NCBI RefSeq assembly: GCF_046630445.1
Contig: NC_092333.1
Location: 3,682,001-3,746,000 of the forward strand
Direction of reading: 5' to 3'
Origin: Rutidosis leptorrhynchoides
Taxonomy: Eukaryota > Streptophyta > Magnoliopsida > Asterales > Asteraceae
Length of the DNA stretch: 64,000 nt
Notes under the pieces: model-generated
What the model was told of the DNA's origin: nothing
Seen by the model: only the letters and a program-made list of their open reading frames with translations
Databases searched by the model: none
Position numbers and translations under genes: made by a program
Shown here: positions 11,556 to 25,144 of the stretch, piece after piece
Position numbering within the stretch: the stretch's first letter is position 1
Layout of the letters: each line of letters opens with the position of its first letter

Positions 11556-13443
11556 TGTAACACTGGCCATTATTTTTTTTAAACACACAGCGGAAGACTT
11601 TATTAATAAACACAACACAAGACACGTCATTACATTAATCCGTGAAATTAAGTTTAAGTTTACACAACGGTGTTACGTTATTACAAAACATTATTAAAAC
11701 AAGATTCCACATCAGAGTAGGGTTGTCAAACATGTCTTCTGCATCAATACCCATCCCGACTAGCAGTACCTAAACCTGCAAAAGGGGAAACATGTGGGGG
11801 ATTAGCGCACCGCTAAGTGAATGGAATCTATCAAACAGATATAGCTTAAGCCACACACAAGCTATATACTAACAACAACACTTGCTAACTACCAACTACC
11901 ATACAATAAGACAATACGAGGATCGGTGGCTTGTACGAGCACATGATTCTCAGCTTATCGGGCCTGAGTCTACCGATAGTCCCTGCTACTCAATTCACAG
12001 TATAGTTATCCAGATGCAGGGGGTGCATCGTTCACACTATACTCAACAATCAGTAGCCTATGGACCCAACCTCCCCTAGGCACGGTTGACCTCATACGGA
12101 CTCTAACCTCTCCTAGGCACGGTCTAGAGTCCCCAGTCTCCTTAGGCCCGACGGGTGCCAATCACACAGTGTACACATAATTCACATACAACATCATGCA
12201 TACTATATTAATCTAACATGGCAATTTCTACACTATGCATGGTAAAAGAGTCAACCACAGTAGCAAGATATGCTACTTAAACTCTATCCGGAGATAGACC
12301 CACTCACCAATTACCAGCAACTGCTCAGTTATTATTTCTGAGCTTCCTCCTTGTCCTTATCTCCTAAGAACAGCAAAAACCAAGTTAGAATAGTGTTCCC
12401 ATCAAGGTTAGACATACTGACAGCGCATTGTAGCAAAATTAGTAAAAAAATGTGTCCGCTAAAATTTTCATGCTTAACACTTATGCACTTTCAAAATTTA
12501 CATCCTGAACACCAAAATACAAACGGGCAGCATAACAGCTATAATTCAACACTTAGTAAAAATTTCACTGTCTAAGACCATCGGTCGATGGTCCCATCCA
12601 TCGGTCGATCGTCAACACACCATCGGTCGATGGTCTCTCACAATCGGTCGATCGTCAAAATTACATCCGTTGGTCAGAAGTCATACACCATCGGTCGATT
12701 GTCCCTTACCATCGGTCGATGGTCAACAACCATCGGTCGATGGTCAACGACCATCGGCCGAAGGTAGTTCATCAGCTGCAACAGCAACAAAGTGCCGGGT
12801 TTCAACCCAAAATCACCAAATCTCGACTTTGGACACGTTTTTGACTTCAAAACAGAACACAACTCGTACACTAAACTTTTTGGAACATAAACCCACAACA
12901 TTCAAACACAAACAACATCAATTTCTACCAATTTGACACAAAGCCCCATTTTAACAAAAACTAACTTAAAAACCCATTTAATCACAGATATGATCATGAA
13001 ATCTTACAAACCTTACCTTGTTAGAATCACAATGACACAAGGAACATTTTGACACCAAAATCAAGCTTCAATTCGAGATCAAATGATTTAGGGTTTGAGA
13101 TGGTGAAGATGAGGTTAGGTGAGAGTGTGAGTGAGAGAAAGGAAAAATCAGGAAACTTCAAGAAAGGAGCTGGTCACCAGCTTATGTTTGTGTTAAAACA
13201 CAATACCCCATCACACACGGGTATTTACTAATTATCTGATATCTTTCACACAAGATTAGGTAGCCCAAACAAGGTCCAAATAAAATAAACAAACCTGTTC
13301 TAAGACCCTTGTCACAAACTGGTCACAACACAATTATAATAAAATACTAATAAAATAATTAAAATAGAAGTACTTAAGACTAAGCACAAACCCTAAGGGC
13401 AAAATAGGCAACTTACAACTAGCCCAGGTTTCAGTCTGTTACA
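11556..13443 (-). repeat. Solo LTR F, inserted in LTR E, TSD TATAT
   Basis: The 1888-bp unit begins TGTAACACTGGCC and ends CAGTCTGTTACA, so the ends are inverted TGTAACA/TGTTACA. TATAT flanks it on both sides (11551-11555 and 13444-13448), though this TSD is AT-only and therefore weak alone. No primer site, gag or pol is present. Minus-strand leader-like sequence with CTCAAACCCTAAATCA lies near 13080-13110, followed by a donor-like AAGGTAAGG at about 13010-13020. A palindrome array is at 12576-12766. Confidence 0.75.
12576..12766 (-). repeat. Array of palindromes with about 21-bp period in LTR F
   Basis: CCATCGGTCGATGG, six-base arms around GT, or close variants begin at 12578, 12598, 12620, 12641, 12688, 12709, 12730 and 12751. 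A degenerate unit lies near 12664. Steps are 20-22 bp. Spacers vary in sequence while the palindromes hold, so it is not simple tandem duplication of a longer unit. No TATA box is evident beside it; it lies downstream of the leader-like region on the minus strand. Confidence 0.8.
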
Positions 13444-15090
13444 TATATATTATTAATTAAACTATTATGTGATTTAGTTATAATGAAAGATAACTTAAGT
13501 TAATTTAAAATTTATTATTTAAAAACTGATTAGTTAATTATAGGGAGTATATTGAATGTAAATAAATTTGAACATAAATTATCAACATTAATAAAGTATT
13601 AAATGTATACTTTGAGTTTAATTGTTTTAGTATATATAAGAATATATTTATTTAGGTAATAAAATTTGATAAATAAAACATAATCTTAGATATAGTAATT
13701 TGAAAATAAATGTATATAAATTCTATACATAAATATTATTATGTGTATATTGTAATATATATAAAGGTATAAATCTTAAATATTCAAATGAGTGATATTA
13801 TACAAAATATCATATAAATATTGTGTGTGATTACAAGTAAAAAAAAATATAGTTATATACTAATATTATTATTACTCCATAGTTATTAAAATTAATATTA
13901 ATGTTAATATTAATATTAATATATGTATTATTAATATTCCTATATAAAATATTTAGATATAAAATTTGATACGATTAATGTGTTATAGTTACTAAAATTA
14001 CTATTATCATTATTAAAATCATTATTATTATAAGTAGCAGAAAAATTATAATTATTATTATAATTATTATTATTACCAAAAATTATAAATTTTATTTAAA
14101 ATTTATCATTTTCACTTTCATCATTAGTCTTATTATTATTGAATTTAATAAATATTATTATCATTATTATTATTATTATTATTATTAGTATTTTTATCAA
14201 TAATAATAATAATATCAATGTTATTATTATTATTATTAATATAATTAGTAATTAATGATGTTAAAATTAATATATATATATATATATAGGAACAGATATT
14301 TACGCGTATTAAAAATCACAGCTATAGTTTTTTTTTTTTTTTGCTTCCTTCTTCCTCTCTTTTTGTTTCTCTAACCCGTGACCCTGTCCACATCAACAAC
14401 CCTACAAAAAAAATTTTTGGATCAATTATTATTGAAGAATCAAATTTTCGAACATCATGATAAAATCACTCCTGCAATTTAATTGAGGAAACTGATACTT
14501 TATTATTTTATTTTTTTTCTTTTCTTTCTCTCTGGCATAAACTTCAAAACCATTTAATCCTTGATCCAATTCGAAACAATTTGAAGAAAAGTAGAAATGC
14601 AGAACTGTTCTAAATCATGTTGTAAATGTGTGTACAAACTCAAATCCTAATTCGATGAAATGAGGATGAATTTCATAGTCAAAGTTATTTTGCAAAAAGT
14701 CAACAGATTTGTTCTTGAGGAAATTCGAACTCGTTTTGATAATTCAAGTCCAATTAATGATTTTGGAATTTTATATGATTGATATAAAACTTATTTCATG
14801 TTGGAAGTTTTGTCCAAAACAAGCTCATTTGTGAAATCATTTTTTTTTCTTTCTAAACCGCGACACAGCAGCTTGTTTCTTTTACTTGTTTTTTTTTTTT
14901 ACTTTTCAATCCAATTAATCACATGTAATGGTTCTATGTTGGTCATTAAATCCTAAACCAACTAATTAACTCCCTGATTGAATGATTTTGGGCTTTGGTC
15001 GATTTGTAACTGATGAAGAAGGAGGTTAATGGAACATAAAAAGCAGTTCGGGTTAAATACAAATGAAAGGGATGATATTTCAGAAAAAGG

Positions 15091-15169
15091 GCGACAGCCC
15101 AAACGGTTTAGGGAGTGTGTAGTTAGCGAAAGGTCTCGGGTTCGAGCTCGGTCTGGGACAATCTTTTTT
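15091..15169 (+). other. tRNA-like Pol III unit inside LTR E
   Basis: An A-box-like AGCCCAAACGGTTTAGGG (15096-15113) is followed after about 25 bp by the B-box GGTTCGAGCTC (15139-15149) and then by a run of six T residues (15164-15169). Layout and size resemble the 5' head of a tRNA-derived SINE. No full cloverleaf could be drawn by eye. Related units occur in both LTRs of element C. Confidence 0.5.
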
Positions 15170-15208
15170 ATTAAAGCTTTCCAAGGGGTATAACCTTTTA
15201 TCTTATTT

Positions 15209-15310
<102 letters not shown>

Positions 15311-16767
15311 TTATTAGTATTGATATTATGATTATTATTATTATTGATATTATTACACCTATTTATCATTGTTATTTTTATTATTATCATTATTATAAAA
15401 AGTACTATGAATATAATTTCAAATTTATTAGTACTATCATTACTAATATTATTATTAGTATTATTATTACTGTTAGTATTATAATTATTATCATTGTTAA
15501 CATTAGTAATAAAAGTGTTATTTCTAGAACTATTATTTTTATCATAAATATTAATATTAATATTAGGAACATATAGGAATTATTACTATTTAGTAAAAGT
15601 ATTATTATTTAGTTTACCATTAGTAGTAAGATTGGTATGTATTATGAACTAATATCAAAAATTATTATTTTTCACTACCCCTACTACTAAATTGTTCATT
15701 TTATCAAAAACTACCAATATTACCATTATGAGATTTATAAATAAAAACAATATAACATAACAAGATTTAATATTTTTGAAAATAAATTATTAATAAAAAT
15801 AATTATATCATTAATAATAATATATAGATTTATTCGAATACAAGTATATGTATTAATACATGTATGATTAATATAGGTTCGTGAATTAGAGGCCAATCCT
15901 GCATTGTTCAGTTTCGTCATATGAATATTTTTACTACAAAATATTGGATTGTGAGTTTCATTACTCCCTTTTTAAATGCTTTTGCAATATATATTTTTGG
16001 GACTGAGAATACATGCACTGCTTTTATAAATGTTTTACGAAATAGACACAAGTAATTGAAACTACATTATATGGGTGAATGATCGAAGCCGAATATGCCC
16101 CTTTTGCTTGGTAGCCTAAGAATTAGTAAACCGATCTACTAATTGACGTGAATCCTAAAGATAGATCTATTGGGCCTAACAAACCCCATCCATGGTTGCG
16201 GATGCTTTAGTACTTCGATGTTGTTTTATCATGTCCGATGGATTTCCTGGAATGATAGGGGATATTCTTATATGCATCTTGTTAATGTCGGTTACCAGGT
16301 GTTCACCATATGAATGATTTTTGTCTCTATGCATGGGACGTATATTTATGAGAAATGAAAATGAAAATCTTGCGGTCTATTAAAAATTATGAAATGATTA
16401 TTTATGATAAACTAATGAACTGACCAAACTTTTTGATTAACACTTGAAAGCATGTTTATTCTCAGGTACAAAAGAAATCTTCCGCTGTGCATATGCTCAT
16501 CTTAGAGATATTACTTGGAGTCATTCATGGCATATTTTAAAAGACGTTGCATTCGAGTCATCGAGTTCATCAAGAATATTATCAAGTCATTTATAGTTTA
16601 GATATATTATGAAATGGTATGCATGTCTGTCAACTTCCGATGAAATGAAAGTTTGTCTTTTAAAAACGAATGCAATATTTGTAAAATGTATCATATAGAG
16701 GTCAAGAACCTCGCGATGTAACCAAATGTAATGTATTCGTCCGGATGGATTAGGACGGGTCACTACA

Positions 16768-18380
16768 AGAACATCAACAACCAGAAACAGAAGATGAGTC
16801 TGAGGAAAGGGATGTTAACGTTAACGATGATAGTTTGAATTTTCAAACACCCCAAAAAGCAAACATACCAAAAGAAGTGATCATTCCAAGGGAAATCCAT
16901 TTTTTTAATGAAAAAAGTAACGGGGGCAGTTAAGATACAAAGGGGAAAGTTTGACCATATCAAATGTCAGAAGATGAAATCAAAAAATCGTTATTCAAGT
17001 CAAAAGGTATGGTTGAAGGACATAACATGAAGGACAAAGATGACAGGTTGCTTTCGGCTACTTCAAGTTGTCTTCAAGATAAGCCATTTACTTTAAATGT
17101 AAATGACTATCCTACCCTCTCACACATTTCACCAAAAACCATTCAAATTCCAAACAAGATTTAGCTAAGTCTTCTACCAAAAATACCTCTTTTATCAAAG
17201 GAGATATTTCATTCTCATCCAAGATTCATAAAACAAGTCATGTTAACGAATTCCAATCCAATTAATGTTATGGTAACACTTGCAAAGAATCATGCGAAAA
17301 AATTAAATCATGTTGCAACCCGTCACAAACCTATAAAGAACCATTTATCCATTTAAAGAATGTTGGTAACAAGAAAAATGTCAAAGACAATGGCAATAAA
17401 TGGGTCGATGAAATTTCAAACATCTCATAGTTCTTCGATACAACTAGCGAAATTACTCACATAGTTGGCAACACATCAACTGTCAAAAACAACAAGATTA
17501 ATGATCAACAATTTGGAGACAAAAAATTATCATATAAAGAAGAGATGATCAATTTCGGGAAGCTAATGAAAAATATGGCAGATGATGACACTCCAACCAA
17601 CAAACAAAAATATTGAGACTAGCCTCATGGTATACCCGTGGCCTTGGCAACAAATCAAGAGAACGTATGGCGGGTTCATTGGTTAACCACTTTCATTCAT
17701 TTGGTTCTTCTTTTAAAGGGAAAATCATGAATGATGCTTCATCTCTACAAACGTCCCAACTCTCATCAATTTGGAAGGATTAAATCCTTTTACAAGAAGA
17801 CGATTATATATAATACATAGTGGGATCGAATATATGGAAGTGGAAGTTGGGTAACGGGGCAAATATATTATTTTGGCAAGGTATTTGGATCGACGAACAT
17901 TTTTTCAAAGATGACTTTCCATATCTTTTTCTCAGTTGTTGCAATCCGTATGCTTCTATCAAAGCCTTCCGGCTCCCAGTTTCAATCGATTTGGTTCAAA
18001 TTGGATGTGATTTATTTCTTGTCAGACCACTATCACAGTACGATTCAATCAAGTTTAACGAGCTGAGCACGATATTAGCAAAGCATGTTTTGATCGATAA
18101 TGAATTTGACCAAGTTATTTGGTCAGCGGAACCTGGTCAAGTGTACTTAGTTGCAGATGCGGTTCGTGTTTTTAGTGCAATCGGCTAACATTATCTCATC
18201 TTTTGTCATGGCTTTCACTCTAATGTATGGGAGCATAACCCATTTTTATTATGTTATTAGGAGTTTAGTGACTCCTTTGCATTTCTTCTCTCGTGATCGA
18301 GCTTGTCTCCGTCATCGTATGTTGTTTTGAGTTTTCATCTTTTTGATGAAGATTCACTTTTAATGCAATTCAATCTTTAT
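16768..18380 (+). mobile_element. Internally deleted LINE (L1-like non-LTR retrotransposon) remnant
   Basis: Three pieces are recognisable on the + strand. An ORF1-like remnant, acidic and Lys-rich, lies at about 16790-17600 and includes the short open frame 16964-17164. Around 17620-17700 the start of an ORF2 endonuclease reads SWYTRGLGNKSRERM. At 17820-18188 an open frame of 122 codons begins GSNIWKWKLGNGANILFWQG, the reverse-transcriptase zinc-binding region typical of plant LINE ORF2 C-termini. The endonuclease and most of the RT between these pieces are missing, and frames are interrupted. The 3' end near 18330-18380 (TTTTTGATGAAGATTCACTTTTAATG.. then TTTATTTGCC) fits a plant LINE tail. 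Confidence 0.7.
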
Positions 18381-18488
18381 TTGCCAAAAATATTATTTAT
18401 AAAGAATTCACTTTTAAGTCACTTTTAATCTTGCCGTTAAAAAAAAAAGTTTCTTTATATTTTTATTTACTTATGTAAGTAATATAAG
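18381..18488. other. Short AT-rich stretch between LINE remnant and Harbinger element
   Basis: I see no gene or repeat of note; it is the flank of the PIF/Harbinger insertion. Confidence 0.5.
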
Positions 18489-18491
18489 TTA

Positions 18492-18510
18492 GAGCACTGG
18501 GAGTGGTGAC
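18492..18510 (+). repeat. Left terminal inverted repeat of the PIF/Harbinger element
   Basis: GAGCACTGGGAGTGGTG, preceded by the TTA target copy. It matches the inverse of the right end with one small difference. Confidence 0.8.
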
Positions 18511-18769
18511 TGAGGTTAGTTGAGTCAGAAAAAATGGCGAGTGGTGACCTATGTCAGTTAGGCATGTCAGTTTATATTTTTATTATTATTTTAATGATTT
18601 TAAAAATAACATAAATTGATAAAATTATAAAAATTAACATAAATGGAAACAACTTTCATTAATAATAAAAATAAAAACATTACATTTCCTAAAAATTAAA
18701 AAACATACGATTCCTAAAACTTAAGAAAACACATTACGATATCGCGATTAAAAAGTTACAATTCGTTAT

Positions 18770-19025
18770 CTATTTCGTTATCGCGATTATGCCATAGATG
18801 TGAAACGAGAGTATGTCGAAGATACTCATGCTCGTCTTTGTCACGCAACTCTTTTGACTTCTCGGCATATACATCACATCTTTAATACCAAGTTGATCCT
18901 TGTAGGTTGTTGATAGGCATGTAGTAAGATTTATTTTCAGCGATGTTAAAACCATTGTCTTCAAATATCATGTTGTGCAATATGATGCAACCATACATGA
19001 TTTTTTTGATTGCGTTTACACTATA
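18770..19025 (-). pseudogene. C-terminal part of PIF/Harbinger transposase
   Basis: On the minus strand, reading from the LTR D target site, the frame gives VNAIKKIMYGCIILHNMIFE, followed by DNGFNIAENKSYYMP. The CIILHNMI phrase is a hallmark of the DDE_Tnp4 (HARBI1/ALP1-like) transposase C-terminus. One in-frame stop follows, and after it the reading continues with CDVYAEKSKELRDKDEHEYL, also family-typical. This piece joins the half at 52709-53610 in phase once LTR D and one target copy are left out. The gene is dead as a transposase. Confidence 0.85.
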
Positions 19026-19789
19026 TGTGATGACCCGGAAATTTCTGACCAAATTTAAACTTAATCTTTAACATTTTCGATACGATAAGCAAAGTCTATA
19101 AAGTTGAATCTCAAAATTTTGAACTATTCAATTACCCTTCGATTGTTCTCAACGATTCGCGAACAATTATATGTAAATAGATACATATATTATAAATTGA
19201 AAACGTAACAAAGTGTTAAGTAAATGATACTGTGCATTAACCTTATTGGTTTGATTATCTGATTGATATTTAGATAAGTTAACTAAAACGTTTAAGATGA
19301 ACTAGTAAAACACTAATTTGCTACAGTATTTTCGAATTGCTACAGTACCCGAAAAGCTACAGTGTTTTTGAAAATCACTATTTGCTACAGTAAAAAACTT
19401 TGCTACAGTAAACACTATTTTAAAATGTATTTTAACAAATAGCGAGACGAATATTTATAGAAGTAAATGACCAAAATACTCGAAAGTTTAAGATATACTT
19501 TGAGTGGTATAGTTTAGGGATAATTTAAGGCTATATTTTGACAAAGGTACGTGACACGAAACGTAAAATGCAAGTTTTCTCAGTGTACGAAAGGACATTT
19601 GAAAAACCTGAACCGGGACATAAGTCGAGTGATGACGTACGACTTATCGGAACAAAAATTACAAGTCAACTATGCATTTGAATTTAATATAATATATAAT
19701 TAATTATAACAATTAAATATATTATATATATAATATATTAATATGTCGACAAGCGTAGGACAAAAACGAATCTGAGCTGGAAAAAGAGG

Positions 19790-19837
19790 TCATGTGATTG
19801 CATGGCCATTGTGCCTCAGACCCATGTGATCGCATGG
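19790..19837 (+). promoter_or_regulatory. Two palindromes 32 bp apart in LTR D
   Basis: CCATGTGATCGCATGG at 19822-19837 is an 8 + 8 palindrome with one G-T pair. A near copy, TCATGTGATTGCATGG, lies at 19790-19805. The next promoter element, TATAAAT, is 22 bp farther on once element A is left out. Spacing and position equal those in LTR G although the palindrome sequence is unrelated. Confidence 0.65.
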
Positions 19838-19845
19838 AAGGCTGG

Positions 19846-22800
19846 TGAAATGTCCCGTTCTTATTGATTAAAAACGTTCCATATTAATTGATTTCGTTGC
19901 GAGGTTTTGACCTCTATATGAGACGTTTTTCAAAGACTGCATTCATTTTTAAAACAAACCATAACCTTTATTTCATAAATAAAGGTTTAAAAAGCTTTAC
20001 GTAGATTATTAAATAATGATAATCTAAAATATCCTGTTTACACACGACCATTACATAATGGTTTACAATACAAATATGTTACATCGAAATCAGTTTCTTG
20101 AATGCAGTTTTTACACAATATCATACAAACATGGACTCCAAATCTTGTCCTTATTTTAGTATGCAATAGCGGAAGCTCTTAGTATTCACCTGAGAATAAA
20201 CATGCTTTAAACGTCAAAAAAAATGTTGGTGAGTTATAGGTTTAACCTATATATATCAAATCGTAACAATAGACCACAAGATTTCATATTTCAATACACA
20301 TCCCATACATAGAGATAAAAATCATTCATATGGTGAACACCTGGTAACCGACATTAACAAGATGCATATATAAGAATATCTCCATCATTCCGGGACACCC
20401 TTCGGATATGATATAAATTTCGAAGTACTAAAGCATCCGGTACTTTGGATGGGGTTTGTTAGGCCCAATAGATCTATCTTTAGGATTCGCGTCAATTAGG
20501 GTGTCTGTTCCCTAATTCTTAGATTACCAGACTTAATAAAAAGGGGGCATATTCGATTTCGATAATTCAACCATAGAATGTAGTTTCACGTACTTGTGTC
20601 TATTTTGTAAATCATTTATAAAACCTGCATTATTCTCATCCCAAAAATATTAGATTTTAAAAGTGGGACTATAACTCACTTTCACAGATTTTTACTTCGT
20701 CGGAAAGTAAGACTTGGCCACTGGTTGATTCACGAACCTATAACAATATATACATATATATCAAAGTATGTTCAAAATATATTTACAACACTTTTAATAT
20801 ATTTTGATGTTTTAAGTTTATTAAGTCAGCTGTCCTCGTTAGTAACCTACAACTAGTTGTCCACAGTTAGATGTACAGAAATAAATCGATAAATATTATC
20901 TTGAATCAATCCACGACCCAGTGTATACGTATCTCAGTATTGATCACAACTCAAACTATATATATTTTGGAATCAACCTCAACCCTGTATAGCTAACTCC
21001 AACATTCACATATAGAGTGTCTATGGTTGTTCCGAAATATATATAGATGTGTCGACATGATAGGTCGAAACATTGTATACGTGTCTATGGTATCTCAAGA
21101 TTACATAATATACAATACAAGTTGATTAAGTTATGGTTGGAATAGATTTGTTACCAATTTTCACGTAGCTAAAATGAGAAAAATTATCCAATCTTGTTTT
21201 ACCCATAACTTCTTCATTTTAAATCCGTTTTGAGTGAATCAAATTGCTATGGTTTCATATTGAACTCTATTTTATGAATCTAAACAGAAAAAGTATAGGT
21301 TTATAGTCGGAAAAATAAGTTACAAGTCATTTTTGTAAAGGTAGTCATTTCAGTCGAAAAAACGACGTCTAGATGACCATTTTAGAAAACATACTTCCAC
21401 TTTGAGTTTAACCATAATTTTTGGATATAGTTTCATGTTCATAATAAAAATTATTTTCTCAGAATAACAACTTTTAAATCAAAGTTTATCATAGTTTTTA
21501 ATTAACTAACCCAAAACAGCCCGCGGTGTTACTACGACGGCGTAAATCCGGTTTTACGGTGTTTTTCGTGTTTCCAGGTTTTAAATCATTAAGTTAGCAT
21601 ATCATATAGATATAGAACATGTGTTTAGTTGATTTTAAAAGTCAAGTTAGAAGGATTAACTTTTATTTGCGAACAAGTTTAGAATTAACTAAACTATGTT
21701 CTAGTGATTACAAGTTTAAACCTTCGAATAAGATAGCTTTATATGTATGAATCGAATGATGTTATGAACATCATTACTACCTCAAGTTCCTTGGATAAAC
21801 CTACTGGAAATGAGAAAAATAGATCTGGCTTCAAAGGATCCTTGGATGGCTTGAAAGTTCTTGAAGCAGAATCATGACACGAAAACAATTTCAAGTAAGA
21901 TTTCCACTCGAAATAAGATTGTTATAGTTATAGAAATTGAATTAAAGTTTGAATATGATTATTACCTTGTATTAGAAATATAACCTACTGTAAGTAACAA
22001 AGGTTTCTTGATCTTGGATGATTACTTGGAATGGATTTAGAAAACTTGGAAGTAAACTTGCAATCTTGGAAGTATTCTTGATTTTATGAAACTAGAACTT
22101 TTGGAATTTATGAAGAACACTTAGAACTTGAAGATAGAACTTGAGAGAGATCAATTAGATGAAGAAAATTGAAGAATGAAAGTGTTTGTAGGTGTTTTTG
22201 GTCGTTGGTGTATGGATTAGATATAAAGGATATGTAATTTTGTTTTCATGTAAATAAGTCATGAATGATTACTCATAGTTTTGTAATTTTATGAGATATT
22301 TCATGCTAGTTGCCAAATGATGGTTCCCACATGTGTTAGGTGACTCACATGGGCTGCTAAGTGCTGATAATTGGAGTGTATATATCAATAGTACATACAT
22401 CTAAAAGCTGTGTATTGTACGAGTACGAATACGGGTGCATACGAGTAGAATTGTTGATGAAACTGAACGAGGATGTAATTGTAAGCATTTTTGTTAAGTA
22501 GAAGTATTTTGATAAGTGTCTTGAAGTCTTTCAAAAGTGTATGAATACATATTAAAACACTACATGTATATACATTTTAACTGAGTCGTTAAGTCATCGT
22601 TAGTCGTTACATGTAAATGTTGTTTTGAAACCTTTAGGTTAACGATCTTGTTGAATGTTGTTAACCCATTGTTTATTATATCAAATGAGATGTTAAATTG
22701 TTATATTATCATGATATTATGATATATAATATATCTTAGCATGATGTATATACAGTTAAATGTAGTTACAACGATAATCGTTACATATATGTCTCGTTTC

Positions 22801-23284
22801 GAAATCATTAAGTTAGTAGTCTTATTTTTACATATGTATTTCATTGTTAATACACTTAATAATATATTTACTTATCATTTAACATAATTAACCAAGTGTA
22901 TCAATATCTTAATCTGATTCATATGTACCTAGTAAGACGTTGTTATAACGATAATCGTTATATATATCGTTTTCGAGTTTCTTAAATTAATAGTCTCATT
23001 TTTATGTATATAACTCATTGTTAAAATACCTAATGAGATACATACTTATAATAAAATCATGTTAACTATATATATAACCATATATATGTCATCGTATAGT
23101 TTTTACAAGTTTTAACGTTCGTGAATCACCGGTCAACTTGGGTGGTCAATTGTCTATATGAAACCTATTTCAATTAATCAAGTCTTAACAAGTTTGATTG
23201 CTTAACATGTTGGAAACACTTAATCATGTAAATAACAATTTCATTTAATATATATATAAACATGGAAAAGTTCGAGTCACTACA
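19846..23284 (-). repeat. Left (3') LTR of element A
   Basis: On the minus strand it begins TGTAGTGACTCGAAC and ends GGGACATTTCA. It contains no gene. A TATA-like TTTATATC (minus, about 22215-22230) precedes a pyrimidine-rich leader (AAACACTTTCATTCTTC). It matches 47401-50838 closely. Confidence 0.9.
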
Positions 23285-23320
23285 GTACCTACCCGTTAAA
23301 TAAATTTCGTCCCGAAATTT
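23285..23320 (-). other. Polypurine-tract region of element A with perfect palindrome
   Basis: Next to the 3' LTR the minus strand reads AACGGGTAGGTAC. This is preceded by AAATTTCGGGACGAAATTT (23302-23320), arms of 8 around 3 bases. The same unit lies at the same place in elements B, C and E. Confidence 0.7.
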
Positions 23321-24771
23321 TAAGCAGTTGGAGGTGTTGACGTATCTTCTGGAAATAAATGCGGGTATTTCTTCTTCATCTGATCTTCTCGTTCCCAGGT
23401 GAACTCGGGTCCTCTACGAGCATTCCATCGAACCTTAACAATTGGTATCTTGTTTTGCTTAAGTCTTTTAACCTCACGATCCATTATTTCGACGGGTTCT
23501 TCGATAAATTGAAGTTTTTCGTTGATTTGGATTTCATCTAACGGAATAGTGAGATCTTCTTTAGCAAAACATTTCTTCAAATTCAAGACGTGGAAAGTGT
23601 TATGTACAGCCACGAGTTGTTGAGGTAACTCAAGTCGGTAAGCTACTAGTCCGACACGATCAATAATCTTGAATGGTCCAATATACCTTGGATTTAATTT
23701 CCCTCGTTTACCAAATCGAACAACGCCTTTCCAAGGTGTAACTTTAAGCATGACCATCTCTCCAATTTTAAATTCTATATCTTTTCTTTTAATGTCAGCG
23801 TAGCTCTTTTGTCGACTTTGGGCGGTTTTCAACCGTTGTTGAATTTGGATGATCTTCTCGGTAGTTTCTTGTATTATCTCCGGACCCGTAATCTGTCTAT
23901 CCCCCACTTCACTCCAACAAATCGGAGACCTGCACTTTCTACCATAAAGTGCTTCAAACGGCGCCATCTCAATGCTTGAATGGTAGCTGTTGTTGTAGGA
24001 AAATTCTGCTAACGGTAGATGTCGATCCCAACTGTTTCTGAAATCAATAACACATGCTCGTAGCATGTCTTCAAGCATTTGTATCGTCCTTTCTCTCTGC
24101 CCATCAGTTTGTGGATGATAGGCAGTACTCATGTCTAGACGAGTTCCTAATGCTTGCTGTAATGTCTGCCAGAATCTTGAAATAAATCTGCCATCCCTAT
24201 CAGAGATAATAGAGATTGGTATTCCATGTCTGGAGACGACTTCCTTCAAATACAGTCGTGCTAACTTCTCCATCTTGTCATCTTCTCTTATTGGCAGGAA
24301 GTGTGCTGATTTGGTGAGACGATCAACCATTACCCAAATAGTATCAAAACCACTTGCAGTCCTTGGCAATTTAGTGATGAAATCCATGGTAATGTTTTCC
24401 CATTTCTATTCCGGGATTTCGGGTTATTGAAGTAGACCTGATGGTCTCTGATGCTCAGCTTTGACCTTAAAACACGTCAAACATTCTCCTACGTATTTAG
24501 CAACATAAGCTTTCATACCCGGCCACCAAAAATGTTTCTTGAGATCCTTGTACATCTTCCCCGTTCCAGGATGTATTGAGTATCTGGTTTTATGAGCTTC
24601 TCTAAGTACCATTTCTCTCATATCTCCAAATTTTGGTACCCAAATCCTTTCAGCCCTATACCGGGTTCCGTCTTCTCGAATATTAAGATGCTTCTCCGAT
24701 CCTTTGGGTATTTCATCCTTTAGATTTCCCTCTTTTAAAACTCCTTGTTGCGAATCATTATATGTCATCAT
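23320..24771 (-). pseudogene. Element A integrase and chromodomain region (fossil)
   Basis: The minus strand gives an integrase zinc-finger part ([27 protein letters not shown]), the catalytic core ([39 protein letters not shown]) and a C-terminal chromodomain ([19 protein letters not shown]). The chromodomain places the element in the chromovirus branch (Tekay-like). It is nearly identical to the same part of element B. Incomplete, with a few breaks. Confidence 0.88.
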
Positions 24772-25144
24772 AGTATCATGTTAACTATATATATATCCAT
24801 ATATATGTCATCATATAGTTTTTACAAGTTTTAACGTTCGTGAATCACCGGTCAACTTGGGTGGTCAATTGTCTATATGAAACATATTTCAATTAATCAA
24901 GTCTTAACAAGTTTGATTGCTTAACATGTTGGAAACATTTAATCATGTAAATATCAATCTCAATTAATATATATAAACATGGAAAAGTTCGGGTCACTAC
25001 AGTACCTACCCGTTAAATAAATTTCGTCCCGAAATTTTAAGCTGTTGAAGGTGTTGACGAATCTTCTAGAAATAGATGCGGGTATTTCTTCTTCATCTGA
25101 TCTTCACGCTCCCAGGTGAACTCGGGTCCTCTACGAGCATTCCA

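Noticed and set aside
12578-12764. CRISPR-like array
   Set aside because: The units are palindromic, only about 14 bp, spaced at 21 bp with 6-8 bp linkers, in plant DNA inside a solo LTR. CRISPR spacers would be much longer.
11556-13443. A MITE or Helitron with TGTAACA inverted ends
   Set aside because: The unit has TG..CA ends, a 5-bp target duplication, a leader-like region and a splice-donor-like site, which fit a solo LTR better.
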